Shown here piece by piece: positions 49,709-60,643 of a stretch of DNA of 64,000 nucleotides. The stretch spans positions 147,236 through 211,235 of the forward strand of contig NZ_JASNRD010000006.1 of NCBI RefSeq assembly GCF_030412015.1, read 5' to 3'. This stretch comes from Massilia sp. YIM B02763 (lineage in GTDB: Bacteria; Pseudomonadota; Gammaproteobacteria; Burkholderiales; Burkholderiaceae_D). Under the pieces are notes generated by a model. The model saw nothing but the letters and a program-made list of their open reading frames with translations. It ran no database searches and was not told where the DNA came from. The position numbers and the translations under genes were made by a program. Numbering within the stretch: the stretch's first letter is position 1; every line of letters starts with the position of its first letter.

Positions 49709-50656
49709 ATGATCTCCTGCGATACGATACGCTCCACCCTGCACGCCAGGGTTTCCATCCTGGCCGGCAGCGCCGCGCTGGCGGCCTGCCTCGGCGCCTG
49801 CTCGCGCAGCGGCGAGCGTGCGGCGCCGCCTGTCCAGCAGGCTGCGCCGGCACCCGCCACCGTGCTCAAATTCGCACCTGGACCGTCCCCCCGGGAAAGC
49901 GCCATGCCGCTCACCGCATCCCGCCCCAACTGGCCCGACGATGCGCGTGAACAGGAGTGGATGCGAACAATCTTCGGACAGCGCTACGACCACGCCAACG
50001 GACGTGCCCTGGCCGAGATCGGCGATGCGGGCACCTGCGTCATGGTCATCGTCTCCTCGACCACGTTGGCCGACGGACGCATCGCCGTCATCGTCAACGC
50101 TTCCTCCACGGCCGACAATGGCGAGGACCTTCCGGGCAACGGATCGCCGGGCATCCTGAACGTCTACCTGCTGGAACGTGCCGCCGGCGGCTGGACAGTG
50201 CGCGAACGCCACGAGAATCTGGCAGCCATGGGTTCCAAAGGCCATGTTGGCGACGCATGCTGGGTCAAGCTCGGTCCCGGCAAGACCGGCTTCGTGATGT
50301 CTTCGTCCACCAGTGCGCGCGGCTACTCGATCACCCTGGCCTCCATTTTCGTGCTGGACCGGGGCGTGCGCCAGCTGGGAGAGTTGGAGGAGGCATCCGA
50401 CAATATCGGCGCCTGCATTCCCGAGCGCGCATGCTGGGACGTCGGGGCGAACCTGCGCTTCGCCGACGATGCGCAGGCGGACGGCTACGCCGACTTGCTG
50501 GTCGATTTCAAGGGCAAGCGCTACCGCGCGGTGGAGAACGAATATGGCGAACAGGTCAAGCAGGACGAGGTCCTCATCCGCCAGAGCGCCCGCTACCGCT
50601 TCGACGGCAAGGAATACGTGCTGGTCTCCGGCGAGAATGCGGTGCCGGGCCTGTGA
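49709..50656 (+). CDS. Lipoprotein of unknown family, paralogue 1
   Basis: A 315-residue predicted lipoprotein: signal SILAGSAALAACLGACSRSG with Cys31 (or Cys27) as lipidation site, then a Pro/Ala-rich linker. The globular part shares a pattern with the protein at 52571-53461: EWMR-IF near 93, SPGILNVYLLER, GYADLLVDFKGKRYR and RFDGKEYVLVSG near the end. No known domain is recognised. The start is uncertain since no SD is seen; a GTG 69 bp upstream is possible. Convergent with the tetR gene. Confidence 0.8.
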   Translation: MISCDTIRSTLHARVSILAGSAALAACLGACSRSGERAAPPVQQAAPAPATVLKFAPGPSPRESAMPLTASRPNWPDDAREQEWMRTIFGQRYDHANGRALAEIGDAGTCVMVIVSSTTLADGRIAVIVNASSTADNGEDLPGNGSPGILNVYLLERAAGGWTVRERHENLAAMGSKGHVGDACWVKLGPGKTGFVMSSSTSARGYSITLASIFVLDRGVRQLGELEEASDNIGACIPERACWDVGANLRFADDAQADGYADLLVDFKGKRYRAVENEYGEQVKQDEVLIRQSARYRFDGKEYVLVSGENAVPGL

Positions 50657-50662
50657 AGCCGC

Positions 50663-51289
50663 TCAGTCCGAGGGGACGCCGAAATAGGCCAGGAACATCG
50701 ACACGGCCGCATCGATCACGCGCGCCTGCTCCTCCGGCCCCAGCGGCGGCGCGCCCATCGTGACCTGGGGCCAGAACGCGAAGGTCTTCAATTGCCCCTG
50801 CAGCAGCGTGGCCGCGAAGCCCGGGTCGCCTGCCTTCAACCTGCCGTCCGCCTGGGCGGCGCGCACCCACGCCGGCATGCCCTCGTCGCGCTCCTCCAGG
50901 CGCGCGAACACGCCTTGCGCGCGTTCCGGCGCGCGGATCGCCTCGGCGATGCCGACGCGGGCCAGGCCGAGGAAGTCCGGATCGGCCATCGAACGCATCT
51001 TCAGCGCCAGGAATTCCTCCAACTGCGCGCGCAGGCTGCGGTCGGCACGGTAGGCAAAATCCGGCGCGCCTGCGCTGCGGTGGAAAAGCTGCACGATGGT
51101 CTCGGTAAACAGCTCGTCCTTGCTGGGGAAATGGTTGTAGACGGTGCGCTTGGACACGCCGGCCAGCGCCGCGATGCGGTCCACGCTGCTGCCTTCGAAA
51201 CCGTGGGCGCGGAACTGGTCGGCGGCCGCGGCCAGGATGGCCTGGCGCTTGCGGTCGGTGAGACGAGTTGTCGGTGCGGTCGGATGCAT
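50663..51289 (-). CDS. TetR/AcrR family transcriptional regulator
   Basis: A 208-residue TetR-type repressor: residues about 12-60 contain the helix-turn-helix SVDRIAALAGVSKRTVYNHF and SKDELF. The C-terminal half is a helical ligand/dimer domain. It is divergent from the MBL-fold hydrolase gene across 71 bp that contain a perfect ACTACAC-T-GTGTAGT palindrome, the likely operator. The ATG giving MHPTAP is used; a TTG two codons upstream is possible. Confidence 0.93.
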   Translation of the reverse strand: MHPTAPTTRLTDRKRQAILAAAADQFRAHGFEGSSVDRIAALAGVSKRTVYNHFPSKDELFTETIVQLFHRSAGAPDFAYRADRSLRAQLEEFLALKMRSMADPDFLGLARVGIAEAIRAPERAQGVFARLEERDEGMPAWVRAAQADGRLKAGDPGFAATLLQGQLKTFAFWPQVTMGAPPLGPEEQARVIDAAVSMFLAYFGVPSD

Positions 51290-51327
51290 ACGCAAATTTT
51301 ACACCCGTCAGTTTACTTTCTCACTCC

Positions 51328-51354
51328 TTGAAACTACACTGTGTAGTGTACATT
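51328..51354 (+). promoter_or_regulatory. Promoter and TetR operator for the MBL hydrolase gene
   Basis: TTGAAA (51328-51333) and TACATT (51349-51354) are candidate -35 and -10 hexamers 15 bp apart. The palindrome ACTACAC-T-GTGTAGT (51333-51347) lies between them, a standard arrangement for repression. With this -10 the transcript would begin at or close to the ATG at 51361, so the message could be leaderless. Confidence 0.6.
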
Positions 51355-51360
51355 TATAGG

Positions 51361-52440
51361 ATGAGCACGTTGATGCGCTTCTTGACCGCACTCTTTCTCG
51401 GGACCTTGTTCATCATGACTAGCCGCACGCTGGCGTCGCCGCCGCCCTCCAAGGAAGCATCTCCCCAATTCCACGACGGGAAATTCCGCAACCCGGCGCC
51501 CATGCACGAGCACACCGTGGGCGAGATGGCCAAGCTGTGGTGGGACGTCACGTTCAACAAGCCCAAGGGCACCGTGCCCGCCCAGCCGATCCCCGTGCGG
51601 CCGCTGACCCGGGAGGCATTGCTGGCCGCGCCCGACAATACCCTGTACCGCCTCGGCCACTCGACCATGCTGATCAAGCTGGCCGGCGAGTTCTACCTGA
51701 CCGATCCCGTGTTCTCGCAGCGCGCCTCGCCGGTGCAGTGGGCCGGGCCGGCACGCTTCCATGCGCCGCCCCTTGGTATCGATGAACTGCCGCCGATCAA
51801 GGCCGTGATCCTGTCGCACGACCACTACGACCACCTGGACCACGCGGCCATCAAGGCGCTGGATGCGAAGACGGCGCACTTCCTGGCGCCGCTGGGCGTG
51901 GGCGAGCGCCTGGTCGAGTGGGGCGTGGACCGCGCCAAGGTGCAGCAGTTCGACTGGTGGCAGGGCACGGCTATCGACGGCGTGCGCTTCGTCGCGACGC
52001 CGGCCCAGCACTTCTCGGGCCGCACGCTGGGCGACCGCAATTCGACGCTGTGGGCATCCTGGGTGATCCTGCACGACGACCTGCGCCTGTTCTTCAGCGG
52101 CGACACGGGCTACTTCAAGGGATTCAAGGAGATCGGCGCCAAGTACGGCCCGTTCGACGTGGCCCTGGTGGAGACGGGCGCCTACGACAAGCGCTGGCCC
52201 GACGTGCACATGCAGCCGGAGGAAACGCTGCAAGCCTTCCTCGACCTGGGCGGCCGCTGGCTGGTGCCGGTCCATAACGGCACCTTCGACCTGAGCCTGC
52301 ACCGCTGGCAGGATCCGTTCGACCGCATCGCCGCGCTGGCCGACGAACGCGGCGTCTCGCTCGCCACCCCGGAGATGGGTGAGGCGCTGGACCTGCGCCA
52401 GCCGCAGCCGGGACGGCGCTGGTGGCAAGCCGTGGAGTGA
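51361..52440 (+). CDS. Exported MBL-fold hydrolase (NAPE-PLD / UlaG-like)
   Basis: A 359-residue metallo-beta-lactamase-fold protein with an N-terminal signal-like helix (MRFLTALFLGTLFIM) and then a globular domain. Metal-binding motifs are SHDHYDHLDH, AQHFSGRT and SGDTGYF, and LVPVHNGTF provides a late His. The closest described family type is the N-acyl phosphatidylethanolamine phospholipase D / lactonase group. The start could also be the ATG at 51373. It is divergent from, and probably repressed by, the TetR gene. Confidence 0.88.
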   Translation: MSTLMRFLTALFLGTLFIMTSRTLASPPPSKEASPQFHDGKFRNPAPMHEHTVGEMAKLWWDVTFNKPKGTVPAQPIPVRPLTREALLAAPDNTLYRLGHSTMLIKLAGEFYLTDPVFSQRASPVQWAGPARFHAPPLGIDELPPIKAVILSHDHYDHLDHAAIKALDAKTAHFLAPLGVGERLVEWGVDRAKVQQFDWWQGTAIDGVRFVATPAQHFSGRTLGDRNSTLWASWVILHDDLRLFFSGDTGYFKGFKEIGAKYGPFDVALVETGAYDKRWPDVHMQPEETLQAFLDLGGRWLVPVHNGTFDLSLHRWQDPFDRIAALADERGVSLATPEMGEALDLRQPQPGRRWWQAVE

Positions 52441-52570
52441 AGCCCACGGGTAGCGCCCGGCGCTACCGGCAGGTTCATCAGGCGGCATGCCGGCTGGATA
52501 ATGCGGATTCGCTTCCCTTCGCTACCGTGCTTGGGCATCATCCGGCTGTCCGCCACTTCTTCCGTTCACG

Positions 52571-53461
52571 ATGCATCCAGCACCCACGACAAGCACCCGC
52601 GCCGCCTGCCTGGCGGCGATGATGTTCCTGGCCGCGTGTTCGCGCCACGAGGCCGGCCCGCCGCCGCAGCCTGCGGTCCGCAGCGCTGCTTCTGCGCCTG
52701 CAGCGGCTGCCGTACCAGCGCCGGCCAGGACGCCAACGCTGACGCAGCAAGAAGGCAAGGAGTGGATGCGGGCGATCTTCGAAGACGCCTACGATCCCGC
52801 CAAGGAACGTGCCCTGGTCGTGGAAGGCGAATTCCGCACGCTGATGACCCTGACGTCCGGTATCAAGCTGACCGACGGTCGCACCGTCGCGATCGTGAAC
52901 GGTGTCGACGCCGACGAGGACGGCAACGATATCGGGGGGTATGCGACGCCGGGCACGCTGAACGTCTACTTCCTGAAGCGCAGCGACAAGGGCTGGGAAG
53001 TGCTCGAGCGACGCGAGGACGTCGCGCAAGTCGGCGTGCGGGGCGACATCGGCGGCGTCGAATGGGTCACGCTCGGTCCCGGCAAGCAGGGATTCATCCT
53101 CGGCTCCGGCGGCATGTGGCAGGGCTACCTGCTCGCCACCGCCGACCTCTTCGCCTTGGACGATGAAACGCGCCACCTGGGCGCGTTCCGGACGATGTCC
53201 GACAGTTCCGGCGCCTGTACCGCCGAGAGCGAGGATTGCTGGAGCGTCGAAGCCGATATCCGCTTCGACACGACGGCCCAGCCGGGCGGCTACGCCGACA
53301 TGCTGTTCGACTACCACGGCAAGCACTACCGCGTCAGCGAAGGCAAGGACGGTAAGCAGGTCGAGCACCTGACGTCCACCGTCAAGCAGACCGCACGCTG
53401 GCGCTTCGACGGCAAGGAGTACGTACTGGTCTCCGGCACCGACCCGATGCCGGAGATCTGA
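52571..53461 (+). CDS. Lipoprotein of unknown family, paralogue 2
   Basis: A 296-residue predicted lipoprotein: signal peptide with lipobox FLAAC (Cys23), Ala/Pro-rich linker to about 55, then a globular domain. It matches the protein at 49709-50656 along its length: EWMRAIFEDAYD, TPGTLNVYFLKR, GYADMLFDYHGKHYR and RFDGKEYVLVSG. No known domain is recognised. It stands 130 bp after the MBL gene and is convergent with the epoxide hydrolase gene. Confidence 0.82.
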   Translation: MHPAPTTSTRAACLAAMMFLAACSRHEAGPPPQPAVRSAASAPAAAAVPAPARTPTLTQQEGKEWMRAIFEDAYDPAKERALVVEGEFRTLMTLTSGIKLTDGRTVAIVNGVDADEDGNDIGGYATPGTLNVYFLKRSDKGWEVLERREDVAQVGVRGDIGGVEWVTLGPGKQGFILGSGGMWQGYLLATADLFALDDETRHLGAFRTMSDSSGACTAESEDCWSVEADIRFDTTAQPGGYADMLFDYHGKHYRVSEGKDGKQVEHLTSTVKQTARWRFDGKEYVLVSGTDPMPEI

Positions 53462-53471
53462 GACCGCCGGC

Positions 53472-54770
53472 TCAGCGCACCGTGCGGAACGCCTTGCGCA
53501 TCTCGCCGGCGAACAGCGCCGGCTGCTCGAAGGCGGCGAAGTGGCCGCCGCGGTCGACCTCGTTCCAGTAGATCATGTTCGGCCACAGCGCCTGGGCCCA
53601 CCCCTTCGGCGCGCGGTAGATCTCGCGCGGGAAGATCGTGGCGGCCATCGGCAGCTCGATGCGGCCGGCCGAGAAGCCGGCCGGCTTGCCCTGCGAGTTC
53701 TGCCAGTAGATGCGGGCCGACGAGGCGCTCGTATTGGTCAGCCAGTACAGCGTGATGTCGTCCAGCATGGCGTCCAGCGACAGCGCGTCTTCCGGGTTGC
53801 CGCGGTTGTCGGTCCAGGCCTGGAATTTCTCGTAGATCCACATCGCCTGGCCCACCGGCGAATCGGCCAAGGCGTAGCCGATCGTCTGCGGACGCGTCGC
53901 CTGTTCCTTGAAGTAGCCGAATTCCTGGTCGGCGAAACGGCCGGCGGCGGCATAGGCGGCCTGCTCTTCCGGGGTCGGGTTCGCCGGCATCTGCTCGGGG
54001 AACACGAGCGGCCAGTTGACGTGGGCCGCCAGCAGGCCGGCGGGACGCACGTGGCCCAGCGCATGGGTCACGCCCGAACCCCAGTCGCCGCCCTGCGCCA
54101 CCCATTTCGTGTAGCCGAGGCGCTGCATCAGCACGCCCCAGGCCTTGGCCGTGCGCACGACGTCCCAGCCCGCTTCGGCCGGCTTGTCGGAAAAGCCGAA
54201 GCCGGGCATCGACGGGATCACGACGTGGAACGCGTCCTCGGCCTTGCCGCCGTAGGCGGTGGGATCGGTGAGCGGCTTGATCACGTCGAGGAATTCGACG
54301 ATGGAACCGGGCCAGCCGTGCGTCAGGATGATCGGCAGCGCGTTCGCATGGCGCGACTTCGCGTGGATGAAGTGGATGCCCAGGCCGTCGATCTCGGTGC
54401 GGAACTGCGGGAAGGCGTTCAGGCGCGCTTCGAACTTGCGCCAGTCGTAATGGTCGCGCCAGTAGGCGACCAGTGCCTTGGCCTTCGCCAGCGGCACGCC
54501 CTGCGACCAGTCGCCCACGGTTTCCCGTTCCGGGAAGCGCACCATGCGCAGGCGCTGCTTCAGGTCGTCCAGCGCGGCCTGCGGGACCGCGGCGCGGAAC
54601 GGGGTGACGCCGGGGCCGGCCGGGGCGTTGGTGGTGGCGGCGAATGCCGGAGCGGCTGCGAACAGGCTGGCGAAGCTGCCGGCGAACAGGGCGCCGGCTG
54701 CGCCGCCCAGGAAGCTGCGGCGCGAGGTGCTGTCGATGGTGTCGGCGCTGTGGTCGATACGGGTGGTCAT
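53472..54770 (-). CDS. Tat-exported epoxide hydrolase-like protein
   Basis: A 432-residue alpha/beta hydrolase of the juvenile-hormone / microsomal epoxide hydrolase type. Twin-arginine signal SRRSFLGGAAGALFAGSFAS, then the EHN N-terminal domain (FRAAVPQAALDDLKQRL), oxyanion HGWPGS, nucleophile Asp in GGDWGSG and His in GGHFAAFEQP. The start follows AAGGAG. It is 26 bp downstream of the second alpha/beta hydrolase gene on the same strand, so they are probably one transcript. Confidence 0.92.
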   Translation of the reverse strand: MTTRIDHSADTIDSTSRRSFLGGAAGALFAGSFASLFAAAPAFAATTNAPAGPGVTPFRAAVPQAALDDLKQRLRMVRFPERETVGDWSQGVPLAKAKALVAYWRDHYDWRKFEARLNAFPQFRTEIDGLGIHFIHAKSRHANALPIILTHGWPGSIVEFLDVIKPLTDPTAYGGKAEDAFHVVIPSMPGFGFSDKPAEAGWDVVRTAKAWGVLMQRLGYTKWVAQGGDWGSGVTHALGHVRPAGLLAAHVNWPLVFPEQMPANPTPEEQAAYAAAGRFADQEFGYFKEQATRPQTIGYALADSPVGQAMWIYEKFQAWTDNRGNPEDALSLDAMLDDITLYWLTNTSASSARIYWQNSQGKPAGFSAGRIELPMAATIFPREIYRAPKGWAQALWPNMIYWNEVDRGGHFAAFEQPALFAGEMRKAFRTVR

Positions 54771-54796
54771 GGTGGGTTCTCCTTGTCGTATGCGGT

Positions 54797-55804
54797 TCAG
54801 TTCAGGAAGTCTTCGATCCAGGCCGTGGTCTCGGCCGGCTTTTCCTCGGCGACGAAGTGGCCGCTGCCTTCCGCTTTCACGAGCTTCAGATTGGTCGTCT
54901 TCGGGGTCAGCACGGCCTGCAGCCAGCCGTAGCCAGGGCCGCCGATCGCCAGTACCGGCATCGTCAGGGTGCCGTAGGTCTTGTCGTCCAGGATGTCCTG
55001 CGGGAAGGCCTGGTACCAGGCATTGCCGGCGCGGATCGCTGCGCGGCTGGCGTAGGCCTTGCGGTACACGGCGCGGTCGCGCGCGTCGATCGCGCCTTCG
55101 TCCTTGAGCAGGTAGCGGAAGAACCATTCCTGTTCGAGGTACTGGCGGCCTTCCAGCAGTTGCTCGGGCAGGCCCTTCACCTGGTGGAAGGCGAACCACC
55201 AGGCGAACGGGTGGGCGTCGTCGATCTTGTCGCCGAAGGTACCGGCCTGCGGGAGGATCGGCCAGCTGTACAGCGACTGGTCCGGGTGCGGCACGTCGAT
55301 CAGCACCAGCTTGTCGGTCGCCTGCGGGAAGTTGGCGGCGTAGGCATAGGCGACCTGGGAACCGATGTCGTGGCCGATCACCGTCGCCTTGTCGTAACCC
55401 AGGTGGCGCACCAGCGCTTCGATGTCGGCGGCCATGGTCTTCTTGTCGTAGCCGCCGGCCGGCATGCTCGATGCGCCCATGCCGCGCAGGTCGACCGAGA
55501 TAACGCGGTGGTGCCTGGCCAGCGCCGGCATGATCTTGTGGAAGGCCCACCAGGTTTCCGGCCAGCCCGGCAGCAGGACGACGGGGCTGCCGCTGCCGCC
55601 GGCCACGTAGTGCAGGCGCACGCCGTTGACGTCGGCGAACCCTTCCTGGAAGCCGGGCAGTGTTTTGACCAGGGCGGCGTCGGAGACGGCGGCCGGGGCG
55701 GCGGCGGCGGCCGGCGCCTTGGGCGCGGCGAAGGCCGGGGCCGTAAAGGCGGTGCCGAGGGCCAGCGCGAGGGCGGCAACGAGGGAGCGGGCGGTGGTGT
55801 TCAT
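54797..55804 (-). CDS. Exported alpha/beta hydrolase, epoxide hydrolase / dehalogenase type
   Basis: A 335-residue secreted hydrolase with a Sec-type signal (LVAALALALGTAFTAPAFA) and Ala/Pro linker. It has LLPGWPETWW (oxyanion), nucleophile Asp in VIGHDIGSQ, and His in GSGHFVAEEKP, so it belongs to the Asp-nucleophile group (epoxide hydrolases, haloalkane/fluoroacetate dehalogenases). The ATG follows AAAGGAAG. First gene of the pair with the Tat-exported protein; the two use different export routes. Confidence 0.9.
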   Translation of the reverse strand: MNTTARSLVAALALALGTAFTAPAFAAPKAPAAAAAPAAVSDAALVKTLPGFQEGFADVNGVRLHYVAGGSGSPVVLLPGWPETWWAFHKIMPALARHHRVISVDLRGMGASSMPAGGYDKKTMAADIEALVRHLGYDKATVIGHDIGSQVAYAYAANFPQATDKLVLIDVPHPDQSLYSWPILPQAGTFGDKIDDAHPFAWWFAFHQVKGLPEQLLEGRQYLEQEWFFRYLLKDEGAIDARDRAVYRKAYASRAAIRAGNAWYQAFPQDILDDKTYGTLTMPVLAIGGPGYGWLQAVLTPKTTNLKLVKAEGSGHFVAEEKPAETTAWIEDFLN

Positions 55805-56025
55805 GATGTTCTTCCTTTCTTGTCGTGTCGTGGATGCGATGGAGTCATCATAGGCAAGACGCTTCATCTACAAAATAGCAAACCTCGCAAATCATCATTT
55901 CATTTTTGATGGCATCACTGCGGAGACCGCGCCTGTCGCCGGATCGCCGGGCTTGTCAAGACTGGCGCTGCGTGCCCGATTGCGTATCATTGCCCGCTCG
56001 ACTCACCATCTACGATTCACGCACC

Positions 56026-58377
<2,352 letters not shown>

Positions 58378-58382
58378 GGCGC

Positions 58383-58832
58383 ATGGTCGTCTGCACGCCC
58401 GCCGATCCCGACAGCCCTGATGCCCGCGCGCTGATCGCGGAACTCGACGCTGCCTTGGCGGCGATCACGGGCGACAGCGGCGCGTCTTCCTTCGACGCGG
58501 CCGACGTGCGCGGTCCCGGCGCCGTGTTCCTCGTCGCGCGCACGGCCGACGGCACGGCCGTGGGTTGCGGCGCCCTGCGCCCGCTGGCGGACGGCGTGGC
58601 GGAACTCAAGCGCATGCTTGCGCGGCCGGGCAGTGGCGCCGGCCGCGCGCTCCTCGCCGCGCTGGAGCTGCAGGCGATGGCGATGGGCTACCGCGCCATC
58701 CAGCTGTCCACGCGCCGCGTCAACGCGCGCGCCGTGGATTTCTACCGCCGCCACGGCTACGTGGACGTCGCGGCATGGGGCAAGTATGCGGACAGCGACC
58801 GCTCCGTCTGCCTGGGCCGGGTACTAGCCTAG
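58383..58832 (+). CDS. GNAT family N-acetyltransferase
   Basis: A 149-residue acetyltransferase with ELKRMLARPGSGAGRALLAA as the acetyl-CoA-binding region and NARAVDFYRRHGYVDV as the C-terminal motif. A GTG at 58374 overlapping the tex stop (GTGA) would add three residues and give translational coupling; the ATG is used. Substrate unknown. It ends 4 bp from a convergent small membrane protein gene. Confidence 0.9.
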   Translation: MVVCTPADPDSPDARALIAELDAALAAITGDSGASSFDAADVRGPGAVFLVARTADGTAVGCGALRPLADGVAELKRMLARPGSGAGRALLAALELQAMAMGYRAIQLSTRRVNARAVDFYRRHGYVDVAAWGKYADSDRSVCLGRVLA

Positions 58833-58836
58833 ACGA

Positions 58837-59127
58837 CTAGTCCAGATAGACCTTGGCGACGACGCCGGCCAGGAACACGAGCAGGCACAGGAAACCGGCT
58901 TGCGCCATGCGCTTGGGGGCCATCGCGCGCTGGCCCGTCTTCCTGATGTGCAGGCCTTCGCGCAGCAGCAGCGCGGCATAGGCAGTGGCGCCGAGGCCGG
59001 TCAGCGTATGGCCGAGCGTCATGTGGCTGACGCCGAAGGCGAGGTCGAACAGGCCGCTCAGGCCGAGCACGGCGGCGATGGCGAAATTGAAGGCGGGCGG
59101 CGGCGTGCCGGGTGGGCGTTGTTGCAT
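58837..59127 (-). CDS. Small membrane protein, unknown function
   Basis: A 96-residue protein with three hydrophobic segments: FAIAAVLGLSGLFDLAFGV, LTGLGATAYAALLL and GFLCLLVFLAGVVAKVYLD. No known family is recognised. It is convergent with the GNAT gene and divergent from grxD. The reading frame has an ATG and a normal membrane-protein composition. Confidence 0.72.
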   Translation of the reverse strand: MQQRPPGTPPPAFNFAIAAVLGLSGLFDLAFGVSHMTLGHTLTGLGATAYAALLLREGLHIRKTGQRAMAPKRMAQAGFLCLLVFLAGVVAKVYLD

Positions 59128-59297
59128 GGCGTGATCCGATGTGTTGGAAGTTCGCGCGATGATACCCGATGCGCGTCATTGCCAAGCTTAAAACATTGCA
59201 TTTCGCTTGATCCGACGGGCGAAATGGCCGCGCACTCGCGTTCCGGTTTTCTTATAAAATGCCGGGATCAACGATTATTCAACCGAGGCGACATACC

Positions 59298-59615
59298 ATG
59301 AGCGACGTACAAACCTGGATCAAAGAAACCGTGACCAACACGCCCGTCGTGCTGTTCATGAAGGGCACCGCCCAGTTCCCGCAGTGCGGCTTCTCCGGCC
59401 GTGCGATCCAAATCCTGAAAGCCTGCGGCGTCGATAACATCGCCACCGTCAACGTGCTGGAAGATCCGGAAGTCCGCCAGGGCATCAAGGATTACTCGAA
59501 CTGGCCGACCGTGCCGCAGCTGTACGTGAACGGCGAATTCATCGGCGGCTCGGACATCATGACCGAGATGTACGAATCCGGCGAACTGCAAGCCCTGTTC
59601 AAGAAGAATGACTGA
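59298..59615 (+). CDS. grxD: Monothiol glutaredoxin GrxD (CGFS type)
   Basis: A 105-residue Grx4-family glutaredoxin: CGFS active site in [26 protein letters not shown] for glutathione binding. It carries Fe-S clusters and pairs with BolA-type proteins; IbaG is encoded at 24236-24472. It overlaps ubiX by 8 bp, so the two are coupled. Confidence 0.96.
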   Translation: MSDVQTWIKETVTNTPVVLFMKGTAQFPQCGFSGRAIQILKACGVDNIATVNVLEDPEVRQGIKDYSNWPTVPQLYVNGEFIGGSDIMTEMYESGELQALFKKND

Positions 59616-60213
59616 ATCGCCCCGCTCCGGTGACCGACGCATCGTCGTCGCCATCACCGGCGCGACCGGCGCGATCTATGGCGTGCGGCTGCTGCAGCGG
59701 CTGGGCGCCACGCCTGGCGTCGAGACCCACCTCGTGGTGTCCGACGCCGCCTCCCTCACCCTGCACCAGGAAGTCGGCCTGCAACGGCGCGACGTCGACG
59801 CCCTCGCCCACGTCGTGCACCGCGGCCGCGACATCGGCGCGTCCATCGCCAGCGGCTCCTTCCTGACCGCCGGCATGGTGATCGCTCCCTGTTCGATGAA
59901 GACGCTGGCCGCCATCGCGCACGGCCTGTCGGACAACCTCGTCACGCGCGCGGCCGACGTCGTGCTGAAGGAAAGGCGCAAGCTCGTGCTGATGGTGCGC
60001 GAGACGCCGTTCAACCTGGCGCACCTGCGCAATATGACGGCCGTGACCGAGATGGGCGGCATCGTGTTCCCGCCGCTGCCGAGTTTCTACAACCGCCCCG
60101 CCAGCATCGACGAGATGGTCGACCACACGGTGGCGCGCGTCATGGACTTGCTGGGGGTCGAGAACGAGCTCGCCCCGCGCTGGGGCGGGATGAAGGACGC
60201 CGCCGCGCCTTGA
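59608..60213 (+). CDS. ubiX: Flavin prenyltransferase UbiX
   Basis: A 201-residue flavoprotein that makes prenylated FMN, the cofactor of UbiD decarboxylases (ubiquinone synthesis and aromatic acid decarboxylation). [14 protein letters not shown] (FMN phosphate loop), [14 protein letters not shown] and the [17 protein letters not shown] segment are standard. It begins inside grxD (8-bp overlap). No ubiD is in the window. Confidence 0.94.
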   Translation: MTESPRSGDRRIVVAITGATGAIYGVRLLQRLGATPGVETHLVVSDAASLTLHQEVGLQRRDVDALAHVVHRGRDIGASIASGSFLTAGMVIAPCSMKTLAAIAHGLSDNLVTRAADVVLKERRKLVLMVRETPFNLAHLRNMTAVTEMGGIVFPPLPSFYNRPASIDEMVDHTVARVMDLLGVENELAPRWGGMKDAAAP

Positions 60214-60244
60214 CACGGCAAGCGGCAATCCCCCTGGTGGCGTG

Positions 60245-60418
60245 CTAGCCGCGGTCCCGGTAGGGATCCTTCTCGACCAGTCTTTGTTCTCTTGCGTCTT
60301 CGATCTTCCTGCGCTGCTCGTTACGCTTGCGCATGATTTCTGCGTGCTGGGCCGCCGACATCGGCGGCGCGGTCATGAGGTCCTTCAACTGCGCGGTGTT
60401 GCTGTAGTTATTAATCAT
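60245..60418 (-). CDS. Small charged protein, 57 residues
   Basis: An ATG-to-TAG frame reading MINNYSNTAQLKDLM with a strongly charged helix (MRKRNEQRRKIEDAREQRL) and ending DPYRDRG. No family recognised. It is convergent with ubiX. No strong SD is seen at usual spacing (AAGGA lies about 12 bases before the ATG). Composition (Arg/Glu/Lys/Gln helix) and the absence of a competing gene support it. Confidence 0.6.
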   Translation of the reverse strand: MINNYSNTAQLKDLMTAPPMSAAQHAEIMRKRNEQRRKIEDAREQRLVEKDPYRDRG

Positions 60419-60571
60419 GAGGCGACTGCATCCTTATTGACCGATAACATTACGGGGGCCTGTGGGAGACGGGCGCATCTGTTGCGGCTTCCGTCCGCAC
60501 AGCGCCATCGATTATGCGCGAGACTCGGCCATTTGTGCCGTTCGATTGCAGAAAAATTGCATTCAGGAAGC

Positions 60572-60610
60572 AAAAATGAAAACGGCCCGGGCGGATGACC
60601 GCCGGGCCGT
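60572..60610 (-). terminator. Terminator of the HTH regulator gene
   Basis: ACGGCCCGGGCGG and CCGCCGGGCCGT pair across loop ATGA with one bulge (60583-60610); on the minus strand it is followed by TTTTCATTTTT. It sits about 33 bp past the HTH gene stop. Confidence 0.8.
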
Positions 60611-60643
60611 CGCAGGGATGCGCAGGAAGCTTCCTGGCAAGAC

